A stretch of DNA of 18,529 nt, from assembly GCA_038522375.1 (NCBI GenBank), contig JBCBKE010000061.1, positions 1-18,529 of the forward strand, given 5' to 3'. This document shows positions 6,278 through 13,731 of this stretch, piece by piece; the stretch's first letter is position 1, and each line of letters starts with the position of its first letter. Both the position numbers and the translations under genes were made by a program. Below the pieces are notes generated by a model. The model saw only the letters and a list, made by a program, of their open reading frames with translations, had not been told where the DNA came from and did not search any database. The DNA comes from UBA5336 sp038522375 (GTDB lineage: Bacteria; Pseudomonadota; Alphaproteobacteria; Caulobacterales; Hyphomonadaceae).

Positions 6278-7222
6278 ATGTCGAACGCCCTTTCCTCGCC
6301 CGATGCCGACTGTTCCGTCGAAGACTGTCGAAGTGAGGCCGTGGACATGGTTATCCGTCCCCGGGAGAAAGACCTTGGCGGCGGGTTCAAGGTCCGCCGG
6401 GTCCTGCCCTTCCACAAACGTCGCATGGTGGGACCTTTCATCTTCTTCGACCATTTCGGACCGGCGACCTACGCGCCCGGCGAAGGCTTTGATGTCCGTC
6501 CGCACCCGCACATTGGCTTGGCTACGGTTACATACCTGTTCGAAGGGGCCATCGCTCACAAGGACACGGTTGGCAGCGACATCGTCATTCGGCCCGGTGC
6601 GGTGAACCTCATGACAGCGGGGCGCGGTATCGTGCATTCAGAGCGCACACCGCCCGGGGAACGCGCGAGCGGACAGGCGATGCATGGGCTGCAGACGTGG
6701 ATCGCCTTGCCCAAGGAACACGAGGCCTGCCCACCTGCATTCAGTCACCATCCCGCCGATGAACTTCCGGCGTTTGATCTGGGCGGCGCGCAGGTTCAGC
6801 TGCTGATGGGCACGGCCTTTGGCCGTGCGTCCCCCGTGCCGTTTCCATGGGGCATCCTTTATGCGGCGGGGCAAGCGACAGAGGGCGCAGCGTTCACCAT
6901 ATCCGCCGAGGCCGCCGAAGAGCGCGCGGTTTATGTGGTCAGCGGCACGGTCACGGTCGACGATCAGACCTTTGCAGAAGGGGCCATGGTCGTGCTGACG
7001 CCCGGCTGCGATGTCAGCCTGACCCTGGGCCCGGACACCAAGTTCGCGATCTGCGGTGGTCAGCCAATGGACGGGCCACGCCTGATCGAATGGAACCTTG
7101 TGGCGACCGACAAGGCGCTGATCGAAGAGGCCAAGGCCGACTGGGCGGACGCGCCGAAACAGGGGTGGACGGGCCGTTTTACCCTGCCAGCCGGAGAGGC
7201 CGAGTTCATTCCCTTACCCTGA
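6278..7222 (+). CDS. Pirin family protein
   Basis: A 314-residue bicupin of the pirin family. The N-terminal cupin carries the metal site: His76 and His78 in RPHPHIGL, His120 and Glu122 in GRGIVHSE. The C-terminal cupin (about residues 190-285) lacks metal ligands, as in other pirins, and ends in the family-typical LIEWNLVATDKALIEEAKADW text. Bacterial pirins bind Fe(II); some have quercetin 2,3-dioxygenase activity and others modulate partner proteins such as pyruvate dehydrogenase E1, so the role here is open. ATG 6278 has AAGAAGG seven bases upstream. It is the first gene of a probable four-gene unit with the aminopropyltransferase, M28 peptidase and rlmJ. The promoter must lie in the 48-base gap or inside the divergent glycosylase gene. 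Confidence 0.92.
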   Translation: MSNALSSPDADCSVEDCRSEAVDMVIRPREKDLGGGFKVRRVLPFHKRRMVGPFIFFDHFGPATYAPGEGFDVRPHPHIGLATVTYLFEGAIAHKDTVGSDIVIRPGAVNLMTAGRGIVHSERTPPGERASGQAMHGLQTWIALPKEHEACPPAFSHHPADELPAFDLGGAQVQLLMGTAFGRASPVPFPWGILYAAGQATEGAAFTISAEAAEERAVYVVSGTVTVDDQTFAEGAMVVLTPGCDVSLTLGPDTKFAICGGQPMDGPRLIEWNLVATDKALIEEAKADWADAPKQGWTGRFTLPAGEAEFIPLP

Positions 7223-7285
7223 GGAGCGCGGCCGGCGTCACGCCCGGGCTTGCCCCGGATTGACTTGCGCTCTACCCCGGCCTGT

Positions 7286-8167
7286 ATGACCAAGACCACA
7301 CGTTTTTTCGATCAGTGCGATGCCAGCCACGGTCTCTATTTCGATGCGACAGCGGTCCTGCACCACAGCCGGTCACCGTTCCAGGACATCAAGATCATTG
7401 AAACGGTCAAGCATGGCCGGGTCCTGTTTCTCGATAATGTGACGATGCTGACCCAATCGACCCACCACGTCTACCATGAGCACATGGTGCACATCCCGAT
7501 GGCCTGTGTGGCCGCACCGAAAGCGGTGCTTGTGATTGGTGGGGGCGATGGCGGCACGGTCTCTGAGCTCGTCAAGTACCCCGCCGTTACCCGCATCGTG
7601 CTGTGCGAACTGGACGGTGATGTCGTGGACGTGTCGAAACGGTTCTTGCCCGACGTCTCTGCGGGGTTGAGCGATCCCCGGGTCGATGTCCAGGTTGGTG
7701 ACGGCGCGGCCTATCTGGAAAGCACGCCGGGACAGTGGGATGTGGTGATCGTTGACAGCACCGATATCTGCGAGGAAGCCCACGAGGATGGGGGAATCGC
7801 CAATCCGCTGGCGACCGACGCCTTCTTCGACAGCCTCAGACGCGGGCTCAAACCTGGCGGTGTGGCCGTCTCGATGCTCGGATCGCCAACCTTCTATCGG
7901 TCCGGAATGGAAAAGCTGTTCCACAGGCTGGCGCCCGCCTGGGCCTCATTCAGGCCAATGTTGATGCCTTGCCCGTTCTATATTTCCGGCGATTGGTGCG
8001 CCGGCGTCATGTCGGACGAACCAGGTCTTGCCCCCGTGAACGCCCATGACATCCGGGGCGATCTGAAATACGTCAACGTGGATATCGCCGCCGCCGCCCT
8101 TGTGCTTCCAAACGAGGTCAAGCGCCTGATGCCGCCGTTCCAACCATCCGGAGCCCCTACGCCATGA
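7286..8167 (+). CDS. speE: Spermidine-synthase-like aminopropyltransferase
   Basis: This enzyme moves an aminopropyl group from decarboxylated S-adenosylmethionine to a diamine such as putrescine. The 293-residue protein has the N-terminal tetramerisation part, then YHEHMVHIPM, the nucleotide loop IGGGDGG, CELD (the acidic residue that holds the ribose) and DSTD, the active-site aspartates. Features unlike the norm are the stretch before YHE (MLTQSTHHV in place of the usual QLTERDEF), which removes the acceptor-side Gln, and an unusual insert after DSTD (ICEEAHEDGG in place of PxGP). The acceptor may therefore differ from putrescine. ATG 7286 matches family N-termini but has no clear ribosome binding site; a TTG at 7250 is a poorer choice. 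The stop overlaps the next gene's start (ATGA), implying translational coupling. No speD is visible in the window. Confidence 0.85.
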   Translation: MTKTTRFFDQCDASHGLYFDATAVLHHSRSPFQDIKIIETVKHGRVLFLDNVTMLTQSTHHVYHEHMVHIPMACVAAPKAVLVIGGGDGGTVSELVKYPAVTRIVLCELDGDVVDVSKRFLPDVSAGLSDPRVDVQVGDGAAYLESTPGQWDVVIVDSTDICEEAHEDGGIANPLATDAFFDSLRRGLKPGGVAVSMLGSPTFYRSGMEKLFHRLAPAWASFRPMLMPCPFYISGDWCAGVMSDEPGLAPVNAHDIRGDLKYVNVDIAAAALVLPNEVKRLMPPFQPSGAPTP

Positions 8168-9948
8168 AGATCCGCTTCCTGCCCTTTGTCGCGGCCATGA
8201 CGTTGGCCGTTGCTGTTCTTGCGGCCTGCTCCCGGGGCGCTAGCGAAGCCGAGCCGCCGATCCAAGCCGTGGGAACGGACGCGATCTCGGCGGCCGATGA
8301 TCGTTTGCCGATGCCACTGCCCTCCGGGACAACCGCGGCGATCACGGCCAGCGATCTTGCCCTTCGCACCCAGCTCCTTGCAGACGACGCTTTTGAGGGC
8401 CGCGGCCCAGGTGCCCCCATTGGGGAGAAGGCAGCCGACTGGATCGCAGCGGAGATGGAGCGGATCGGGCTGCAGCCAGGCGGCGACAACGGCGGCTGGT
8501 TCCAGACCGTTGGAATGGTGGAGCAGACGATCGACGAGGCCAACTCGGCGCTCAGCTTTTCCGGTGGTCTGTCTGAGCGCGATTTCCCAACCCGATTGGG
8601 GTTGGACGCGGTGATCTGGACCAAGAAACAGGCTGAAAACAAGATCGCCTTCGCGGGTTCGGACGTCGTGTTCGTCGGTTACGGGGTCGTGGCACCAGAG
8701 TATGGCTGGAACGATTATGAGGGCCTCGACGCGGCGGGAAAGACTGTCGTGATACTGGTCAATGATCCCGGCTTCGCAACCGGGGATCCAGACCTCTTCA
8801 AGGGCGAGGCGATGACCTATTATGGCCGCTGGACCTACAAATTCGAGGAAGCCGCGCGTCAGGGTGCGACCGCTGCGATCCTTGTCCACGAAACGGCGCC
8901 GGCCTCCTATGGCTGGGATGTGGTCTCGAACTCCTGGTCCGGCGCCCAGGCGGACCTTGTGCGGGCCGATGGCGGTGCCGAACGGGTCAGCATGGAAGCC
9001 TGGATCAGCCTTGATACGGCCCGCTCTCTCTTTGCCGATGGCGGGCTGGACTTCGAGGCCATGAAGGACGCTGCCCGATCGGTTGATTTCACGCCGGTCG
9101 ACATGGGCGGGCTGACAGCATCGGGCACGATTTCCCAGACGGTCGAGCGGCGCCAAAGCCGAAACGTGGTTGGCATACTGCCGGGCCAAACGGCGCCAGA
9201 CGAGTACATGCTGTTCACCGCGCACTGGGATCACCTGGGCAAGAAAACAGGCGAAAAGACCGGTGAGCCCGGCGAAGATTTCTATCGCGACGACATCTTC
9301 AATGGCGCCGTTGACAATGCGACGGGGGTTGCGGGCATTCTTGATATCGCCGAGGCAATGGCCAGCGAAACGCTGGATCGGTCGGTTCTGTTCCTGGCGG
9401 TGACCCTCGAAGAATCCGGCCTCTTGGGCTCTGCCTATTATGCGGAGAACCCGACCGTCCCGCTGAACCAGGTCGTCGCTGGTATCAACATCGACGCCTA
9501 TCGCCCCGTCGGTATGACCAGGGAAATGGTTGTGATCGGCTACGGCGCCTCCGAGCTTGAGGGCATGCTGGAGCGTGTGCTGGCGAATGATGGCAGGACG
9601 ATCAGGCCCGACACAAAGCCCGAAGCGGGCTTCTTCTATCGCTCGGATCACGTCTCGTTCGCCAAGAAAGGCGTTCCCATGCTCTATGCCAAGAACGGGG
9701 TTGATGCCGTCGACGGCGGCGAGGCGGTCGGAAGGGCCTTCGAGTCCACCTACACGATCCAGCGCTATCACAAGCCAATGGATGAGTTTGGGGCCAATTG
9801 GGACCTGTCGGGGTTAGAGCAGGATGTCACCGCGCTCTATACCGTTGGGCTTGAGATTGCCCAGTCATCGGAGTGGCCCACCTGGTACGCAGGCAACGAG
9901 TTCGAAGCCATCCGGCAGGAATCGCTCTCCGCCACGGGTGTTCGGTAA
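8164..9948 (+). CDS. M28 family zinc metallopeptidase, lipoprotein
   Basis: A 594-residue exported aminopeptidase-like enzyme. The N-terminus is a lipoprotein signal: basic MKIR, a hydrophobic core, and lipobox LAAC with Cys22. A protease-associated (PA) domain occupies about residues 160-275 (from VVFVGYGV). The M28 catalytic domain follows, with its zinc ligands in order: His354 (TAHWDH), Asp384 (NGAVDNATG), Glu417 after catalytic Glu416 (LEESGLLG), Asp444 (NIDAY) and His496 (RSDHVSF). The set is complete, so it should be active, probably trimming peptides in the periplasm or at the outer membrane. It starts inside the stop of the aminopropyltransferase gene and ends six bases before rlmJ. 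Long antisense frames on the other strand are shadows. Confidence 0.94.
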   Translation: MKIRFLPFVAAMTLAVAVLAACSRGASEAEPPIQAVGTDAISAADDRLPMPLPSGTTAAITASDLALRTQLLADDAFEGRGPGAPIGEKAADWIAAEMERIGLQPGGDNGGWFQTVGMVEQTIDEANSALSFSGGLSERDFPTRLGLDAVIWTKKQAENKIAFAGSDVVFVGYGVVAPEYGWNDYEGLDAAGKTVVILVNDPGFATGDPDLFKGEAMTYYGRWTYKFEEAARQGATAAILVHETAPASYGWDVVSNSWSGAQADLVRADGGAERVSMEAWISLDTARSLFADGGLDFEAMKDAARSVDFTPVDMGGLTASGTISQTVERRQSRNVVGILPGQTAPDEYMLFTAHWDHLGKKTGEKTGEPGEDFYRDDIFNGAVDNATGVAGILDIAEAMASETLDRSVLFLAVTLEESGLLGSAYYAENPTVPLNQVVAGINIDAYRPVGMTREMVVIGYGASELEGMLERVLANDGRTIRPDTKPEAGFFYRSDHVSFAKKGVPMLYAKNGVDAVDGGEAVGRAFESTYTIQRYHKPMDEFGANWDLSGLEQDVTALYTVGLEIAQSSEWPTWYAGNEFEAIRQESLSATGVR

Positions 9949-9954
9949 CATGAC

Positions 9955-10740
9955 ATGCTGAGCTACCAGCACGGATTCCACGCCGGCAACCGCGCTGATG
10001 TGCTCAAGCATGCCGTTCTGGACGCCTTGCTCCGCCATGCGGGAGCACTGGGCAAACCCGTCCTGCATATGGAAACCCATTCCGGGCGGGGGCGCTACAA
10101 TCTGAGAGGCGAGCAAGCCAGAAAGACAGGCGAAGCCGATGAAGGCGTGGTCGCGCTGCTCGGCGCCGCGCCCTGGCCGAAGCCGCTGAGGCCCTGGCTG
10201 TCATTGGTTGAAACCGAAACCCTGGAGCGGTATCCCGGCTCTCCTGCCTTGGCGCGGCTACGATTGGGAGATGATGGACGACTGATCCTTTTCGAGAAAC
10301 ACCCGACCGAATTTGACGTGCTGTCAAAACACCATGCGGACGACCGCGCCGTCCAGGTTAAGAAGGCCGATGGGTATTCGGGGTCCTTGAAAGTGCAGCC
10401 GCGGAAGGGTGAAGCGCAGATCGTGTTCTCCGATCCCAGTTACGAGACCATCCGGGACATGGATGAGTTGGCGGAATGGACTCCAAAGGCGCTGACGCGC
10501 TGGCCTGCCGCCATGGTGGTCCTGTGGCTCCCGCTGTTCAAGGACGAGCGCGAGGCAGAGTTCGGTGCCTACCTGTCGGAATTGGAAGACGGCGTGATTG
10601 CAGGTGCCCGCTGGCCTTCGCCCGTCGACAAGGACACCGCCCTTTCAGGCTCTGCGATCGTGGCCTACAGGGTGCCGCAAGCGGTGCGTGCTGAAGCCCT
10701 GTCGATCGCCTCGACGCTCAACTCCGTCTGGGGTGGTTGA
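9955..10740 (+). CDS. rlmJ: 23S rRNA (adenine(2030)-N6)-methyltransferase RlmJ
   Basis: RlmJ methylates A2030 of 23S rRNA. The 261-residue protein opens with the family signature MLSYQHGFHAGNRADVLKH, including Lys18, which is conserved in E. coli RlmJ. It continues with the SAM motif METHSGRGRY and the catalytic motif SDPSYE, and ends at a normal length (E. coli 280). The catalytic motif is usually DPPY or DPPF; here the second proline is serine, a mild change. It is the last gene of the + unit, six bases after the M28 gene. It was once described with competence genes (comJ/yhiR) in other bacteria. It converges on tsaD with nine bases between stops. Confidence 0.93.
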   Translation: MLSYQHGFHAGNRADVLKHAVLDALLRHAGALGKPVLHMETHSGRGRYNLRGEQARKTGEADEGVVALLGAAPWPKPLRPWLSLVETETLERYPGSPALARLRLGDDGRLILFEKHPTEFDVLSKHHADDRAVQVKKADGYSGSLKVQPRKGEAQIVFSDPSYETIRDMDELAEWTPKALTRWPAAMVVLWLPLFKDEREAEFGAYLSELEDGVIAGARWPSPVDKDTALSGSAIVAYRVPQAVRAEALSIASTLNSVWGG

Positions 10741-10749
10741 GCCTGGCCG

Positions 10750-11838
10750 CTATGCTTTTGCCCCTTTCTTTCCGCTGCCATAGGCAGGGGCTGCTGCGGC
10801 GGTCATCTCATCGAGCGGCCATCGCGGGCGCGCCCGTGCCATCAAGGCGTCCGGATCGGCCAGTCCTGCCCTTAGGCGTTCGGCACCGGCCAGGGCGATC
10901 ATGGCGCCATTATCTGTGCAATAGCGCAAGGGCGGCGCGATGAGCGTCGCACCGGCTGCCTTGGCGACGGCTTCCAGTGCACCGCGCAGGGCTGTATTGG
11001 CCGCAACCCCGCCGGCGACAACAAATCGCTTTTCATGTTCCGTGTCCGGGGTAAACCCGGCCAGTGCGCGCGCTGATTTTCCGGCAAGGACATCGCAAAC
11101 GGCCGCCTGGAAGCTGGCGCAAAGGTCTGCGATCCTGGCGTCGCTCAGGTCCTGGGCATCGGCGGCGCGGGCGACGGCGGTTTTCAACCCTGCAAAGCTC
11201 ATCTCCAGGCCCGGCCTGTTCAACAGCGGGCGCGGCAGGGGAACGGATTTCGGGTCCCCCCCGCGTGCAGCGCGCTCAACCGCTGGACCGCCGGGAAACC
11301 CCAATCCGAGCACCTTGGCGGTCTTGTCGAAGGCCTCTCCGGCCGCATCATCGATTGTGGACCCCAACCGGGCATAGTCGCCCAGTGCCCGGATCTCCAG
11401 GAACTGGCAGTGTCCGCCCGAAACGAGCAGCAGGAGATACGGAAACGGGCAGTCATCGGTTAGGCGGGGGCTGAGGGCGTGGCCTTCGAGGTGGTTGATC
11501 GGCAGGAAGGGGATGCCCGCGGCCATGGCAATGGCCTTTCCCGTCATCATGCCGACCAGCACGCCGCCGATCAGGCCAGGGCCGGATGTTGCTGCCACCC
11601 CGTCGAGGTCGCGATAGGCCAGCCCCGCCTTCTCCATGGCATTCGCGACAACCCGGTCGGTGAGGTCGGCGTGGGCGCGCGCGGCGATTTCGGGAACCAC
11701 GCCGCCATAGGGCGCATGCTCGGCAATCTGCGACCGGACCGTTTCGGCTACAACCGTGGCACCAGAAGGTCCCAGCCGCACGATGGCGGCCGCTGTTTCG
11801 TCACAGCTTGTTTCGATGCCCAGGACGGTGATGGCCAA
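10750..11838 (-). CDS. tsaD: tRNA N6-adenosine threonylcarbamoyltransferase TsaD
   Basis: TsaD transfers the threonylcarbamoyl group to A37 of ANN-decoding tRNAs, working with TsaB and TsaE; it is essential in most bacteria. The 362-residue protein has the signature LGIETSCDET near the N-terminus, the metal-binding NHLEGH, the ATP-site strand LLLVSGGHCQ and GLGFPGGP, and the C-terminal CTDNGAMIALAG. Length and order are normal. The start is TTG at 11838: it gives the expected MAITVLGIETS N-terminus and no in-frame ATG lies between it and the upstream gene's stop. The quinone oxidoreductase gene ends five bases upstream, so the two are probably co-transcribed. The TTG start may lower expression. 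Confidence 0.96.
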   Translation of the reverse strand: MAITVLGIETSCDETAAAIVRLGPSGATVVAETVRSQIAEHAPYGGVVPEIAARAHADLTDRVVANAMEKAGLAYRDLDGVAATSGPGLIGGVLVGMMTGKAIAMAAGIPFLPINHLEGHALSPRLTDDCPFPYLLLLVSGGHCQFLEIRALGDYARLGSTIDDAAGEAFDKTAKVLGLGFPGGPAVERAARGGDPKSVPLPRPLLNRPGLEMSFAGLKTAVARAADAQDLSDARIADLCASFQAAVCDVLAGKSARALAGFTPDTEHEKRFVVAGGVAANTALRGALEAVAKAAGATLIAPPLRYCTDNGAMIALAGAERLRAGLADPDALMARARPRWPLDEMTAAAAPAYGSGKKGAKA

Positions 11839-11843
11839 GGGTG

Positions 11844-12827
11844 TTACACATCCCCGATCGTGAGGACGATCTTGCCCACATGGCCGCCTTCCGCCATGCG
11901 CGCCTGGGCGGCGTCGGCGTCTTCAAGTGCGAAAGTGCTGTCGACGAGGGGCTTGATCGTTCCATCGGCGACCTTGGGCCAGAAATGGGTTTCCACCGCC
12001 GCGCGGATGGCGCTCTTTTCTTCTTTGGTGCGGGCACGCAGCGTCGTCCCTGTCAGGATGCCGCGCTTCATCATCAGGCGGATGAGATTCAGCTCGACGG
12101 TGAATCCGTTCTGGTAGGCAATATTGCAGATCCGGCCGTCAAGATTGATCAGGTCGATATGTTTCTGAACGTAATCGCCGCCGACCATGTCAAGCACCAC
12201 ATCGACGCCGCCAGCGGCCTTGACGACGTCCGCGAAGTCTTCGGTCCGGTAATTGATCGGATGGGTCGCACCGAGTTCGGCCATGACCGCAACTTTCTTG
12301 TCGCTGCCAGCGGTTGCGAAAATCGGCCCCGCCCCCCACGCCCGCGCCATCTGGATCGCCATCACGCCAATGCCGGATGTGCCGCCCTGGCAGAGAAAGG
12401 CCTCGCCAGGCTTGAGGTCGCACCGAAGGAAGACATTGGCCCAAACGGTCATCAGCGCTTCGGGAAAACACGCCGCGTCCACGAAACTCAGGGTATCGGG
12501 CAACGGCAGGAGCGAGCCTTGGTCAACCGCGACCGCCTCGCCATAGCCGCCACCCGCGATGAGGGCGCCCACCCTGTCGCCGGGCGACCAGCCGGTAACG
12601 CCTTCGCCTGTCTCGGCGATGACACCCACAGCTTCCAGACCCATTGTCGGCGGTGCGCCGGGTGGCGGCGGATAGAGCCCCTTGCGCTGCATCAGATCGC
12701 CCCTGTTTACGCCGGCGGCCTTGATGTCCAGCAGGACTTCGCCCGGTCCTGGCACCGGACGGGAGCGCGCCTCGATCTGCAGTGACCCGTCGCCGGTCAC
12801 TGCTACCGCCTTGATTGTCTCTGCCAT
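11844..12827 (-). CDS. NAD(P)H quinone oxidoreductase, PIG3 type
   Basis: A 326-residue zinc-independent medium-chain dehydrogenase/reductase of the PIG3 (TP53I3-like) quinone oxidoreductase group, which reduces quinones or related carbonyls with NADPH. The visible elements are GVNRGDLMQRKGLYPPPPG (family-typical N-terminal loop), PGDRVGALIAGGGY, the cofactor-binding GGTSGIG, and FATAGSDKK where the NADPH phosphate is usually recognised. No cysteine or histidine cluster for zinc is seen. ATG 12827 has AAGGA eight bases upstream; the open frame to 12890 lacks such a site. This gene leads the pair with tsaD and diverges from the DUF1192 gene across 106 bases, where both promoters should lie. 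Confidence 0.92.
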   Translation of the reverse strand: MAETIKAVAVTGDGSLQIEARSRPVPGPGEVLLDIKAAGVNRGDLMQRKGLYPPPPGAPPTMGLEAVGVIAETGEGVTGWSPGDRVGALIAGGGYGEAVAVDQGSLLPLPDTLSFVDAACFPEALMTVWANVFLRCDLKPGEAFLCQGGTSGIGVMAIQMARAWGAGPIFATAGSDKKVAVMAELGATHPINYRTEDFADVVKAAGGVDVVLDMVGGDYVQKHIDLINLDGRICNIAYQNGFTVELNLIRLMMKRGILTGTTLRARTKEEKSAIRAAVETHFWPKVADGTIKPLVDSTFALEDADAAQARMAEGGHVGKIVLTIGDV

Positions 12828-12933
12828 TACCGTGTTCCTTCTGCCGTCAAGGGCAAACCACTGCGCCTGCAGCGATAAACCCCTCGCCATACACCATGGG
12901 ATTTGTTTTCCTCAATGGAAAGGGAGGATCACC

Positions 12934-13125
12934 ATGGATGAGTTCGAACCTGGCACCGCGCCTGTACTCGACCTCGAGCGGCTTTCCGAGGACGAGTTGC
13001 GCGAGCGGATTGCCACGTTGAGCGCCGAAATTGCCGCTTGCGAGGCAGAGCTGAAGCGCAAGCAGGACCATAAATCTGCCGCCGACGCGTTGTTTGGCGG
13101 GGCAAATGCATCAACGAGCCGTTAA
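12934..13125 (+). CDS. DUF1192 family protein
   Basis: A 63-residue protein of the DUF1192 family, small acidic and coiled-coil proteins found mostly in Alphaproteobacteria. The sequence shows DLERLSEDELRERIATLSAEI, a run of heptads with charged and leucine positions, then AELKRKQDHKSAADALF, the family's most conserved tail (K..HKSAAD..F). Its role is unknown. ATG 12934 has a strong GGGAGGA upstream (12922-12928). It sits before the rcdA-type gene, a neighbourhood I recall as conserved in this class, so a link to cell-cycle or envelope biology is possible but unproven. Confidence 0.85.
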   Translation: MDEFEPGTAPVLDLERLSEDELRERIATLSAEIAACEAELKRKQDHKSAADALFGGANASTSR

Positions 13126-13185
13126 AGTCCCGGAAAGGGACGTTGACTAGCGATCGTTCGAAAGACGCGAGAATCGGATCTTCCC

Positions 13186-13728
13186 ATGGCAGAGAGCCAC
13201 ATGCCCCCCAAGCCTGCGAACGATCTCAACGCGTTTACCGGCGGAAAACTTTTTGAGCGCCTGTTCGCCGAGGGCATGGCGTTGGTCGAGGAAACCGCCA
13301 CCTACCTTGATACGAGCGGTCGCGACCAGGCCAAGTCCCTGCCCCGCGAGGCAGGGCTGACTTATGCGGCATGGAGCATGGAACTGACCACGCGCCTGAT
13401 GCAGGCTGCCAGTTGGTTGGTGATGCAGAAAGCGGTTCGCGATGGTGATATGACGGTCGAGGATGCCCGGGCCTCCCGCTACCGCATGACCCAGGATGGC
13501 GCCGCGCTCGATGCGGAGGCCCAGCGCGGCGGGGGCTTGCCAGACGTGTTCCTCGACCTGGTTGACCGGTCGGAAGCGCTTTTCGAGCGGCTGTGCCGGC
13601 TAGACCACGAGCTCTATGTGACAGACGATCCCGGCGCGAGCCCGGTGAATGAACAGATCGACCGGCTTCGGCAGGCCGCCGCCAAGGGCGCTTTCGATCC
13701 ACTATCGGTTTGGCGACGGGCAACCTGA
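13186..13728 (+). CDS. rcdA: DUF1465 family protein, RcdA-like protease adaptor
   Basis: A 180-residue member of DUF1465 (PF07323). The best-known member, RcdA of Caulobacter, links CpdR-primed ClpXP to substrates such as the master regulator CtrA during the G1-S transition. The conserved helical core is visible: LFAEGMALVEETATYLD (about 27-43), SMELTTRLMQAASWLVMQKAV (about 64-84) and DGDMTVEDARASRYRM. The C-terminus, which is disordered and binds substrates in Caulobacter, is short here and ends in DPLSVWRRAT. ATG 13186 follows a weak GGA; Met6 (13201) is a possible alternative. It lies 60 bases after the DUF1192 gene. A small hairpin (GTCCC 13127-13131 with GGGAC 13137-13141) separates them. 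It converges on the amidohydrolase with three bases between stops. Orthology with RcdA function is inferred from family only. Confidence 0.85.
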   Translation: MAESHMPPKPANDLNAFTGGKLFERLFAEGMALVEETATYLDTSGRDQAKSLPREAGLTYAAWSMELTTRLMQAASWLVMQKAVRDGDMTVEDARASRYRMTQDGAALDAEAQRGGGLPDVFLDLVDRSEALFERLCRLDHELYVTDDPGASPVNEQIDRLRQAAAKGAFDPLSVWRRAT

Positions 13729-13731
13729 CGC

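Noticed and set aside
6230..6637. N-terminal extension of the uracil-DNA glycosylase frame
   Set aside because: It runs antisense through the start of the pirin gene and shows no homology; ATG 6229 gives the normal length.
7241..7258. CCGGG/CCCGG inverted repeat between pirin and the aminopropyltransferase as a terminator or repeat element
   Set aside because: It has only five pairs, no T-run and no second copy that I could find in the window, so it is probably compositional.
7978..9771. A 597-residue open frame on the minus strand
   Set aside because: It lies wholly opposite the M28 peptidase and the end of the aminopropyltransferase, both of which have complete catalytic motifs. It is Arg/Gly/His-rich with no recognisable domain, as expected of an antisense shadow in GC-rich DNA.
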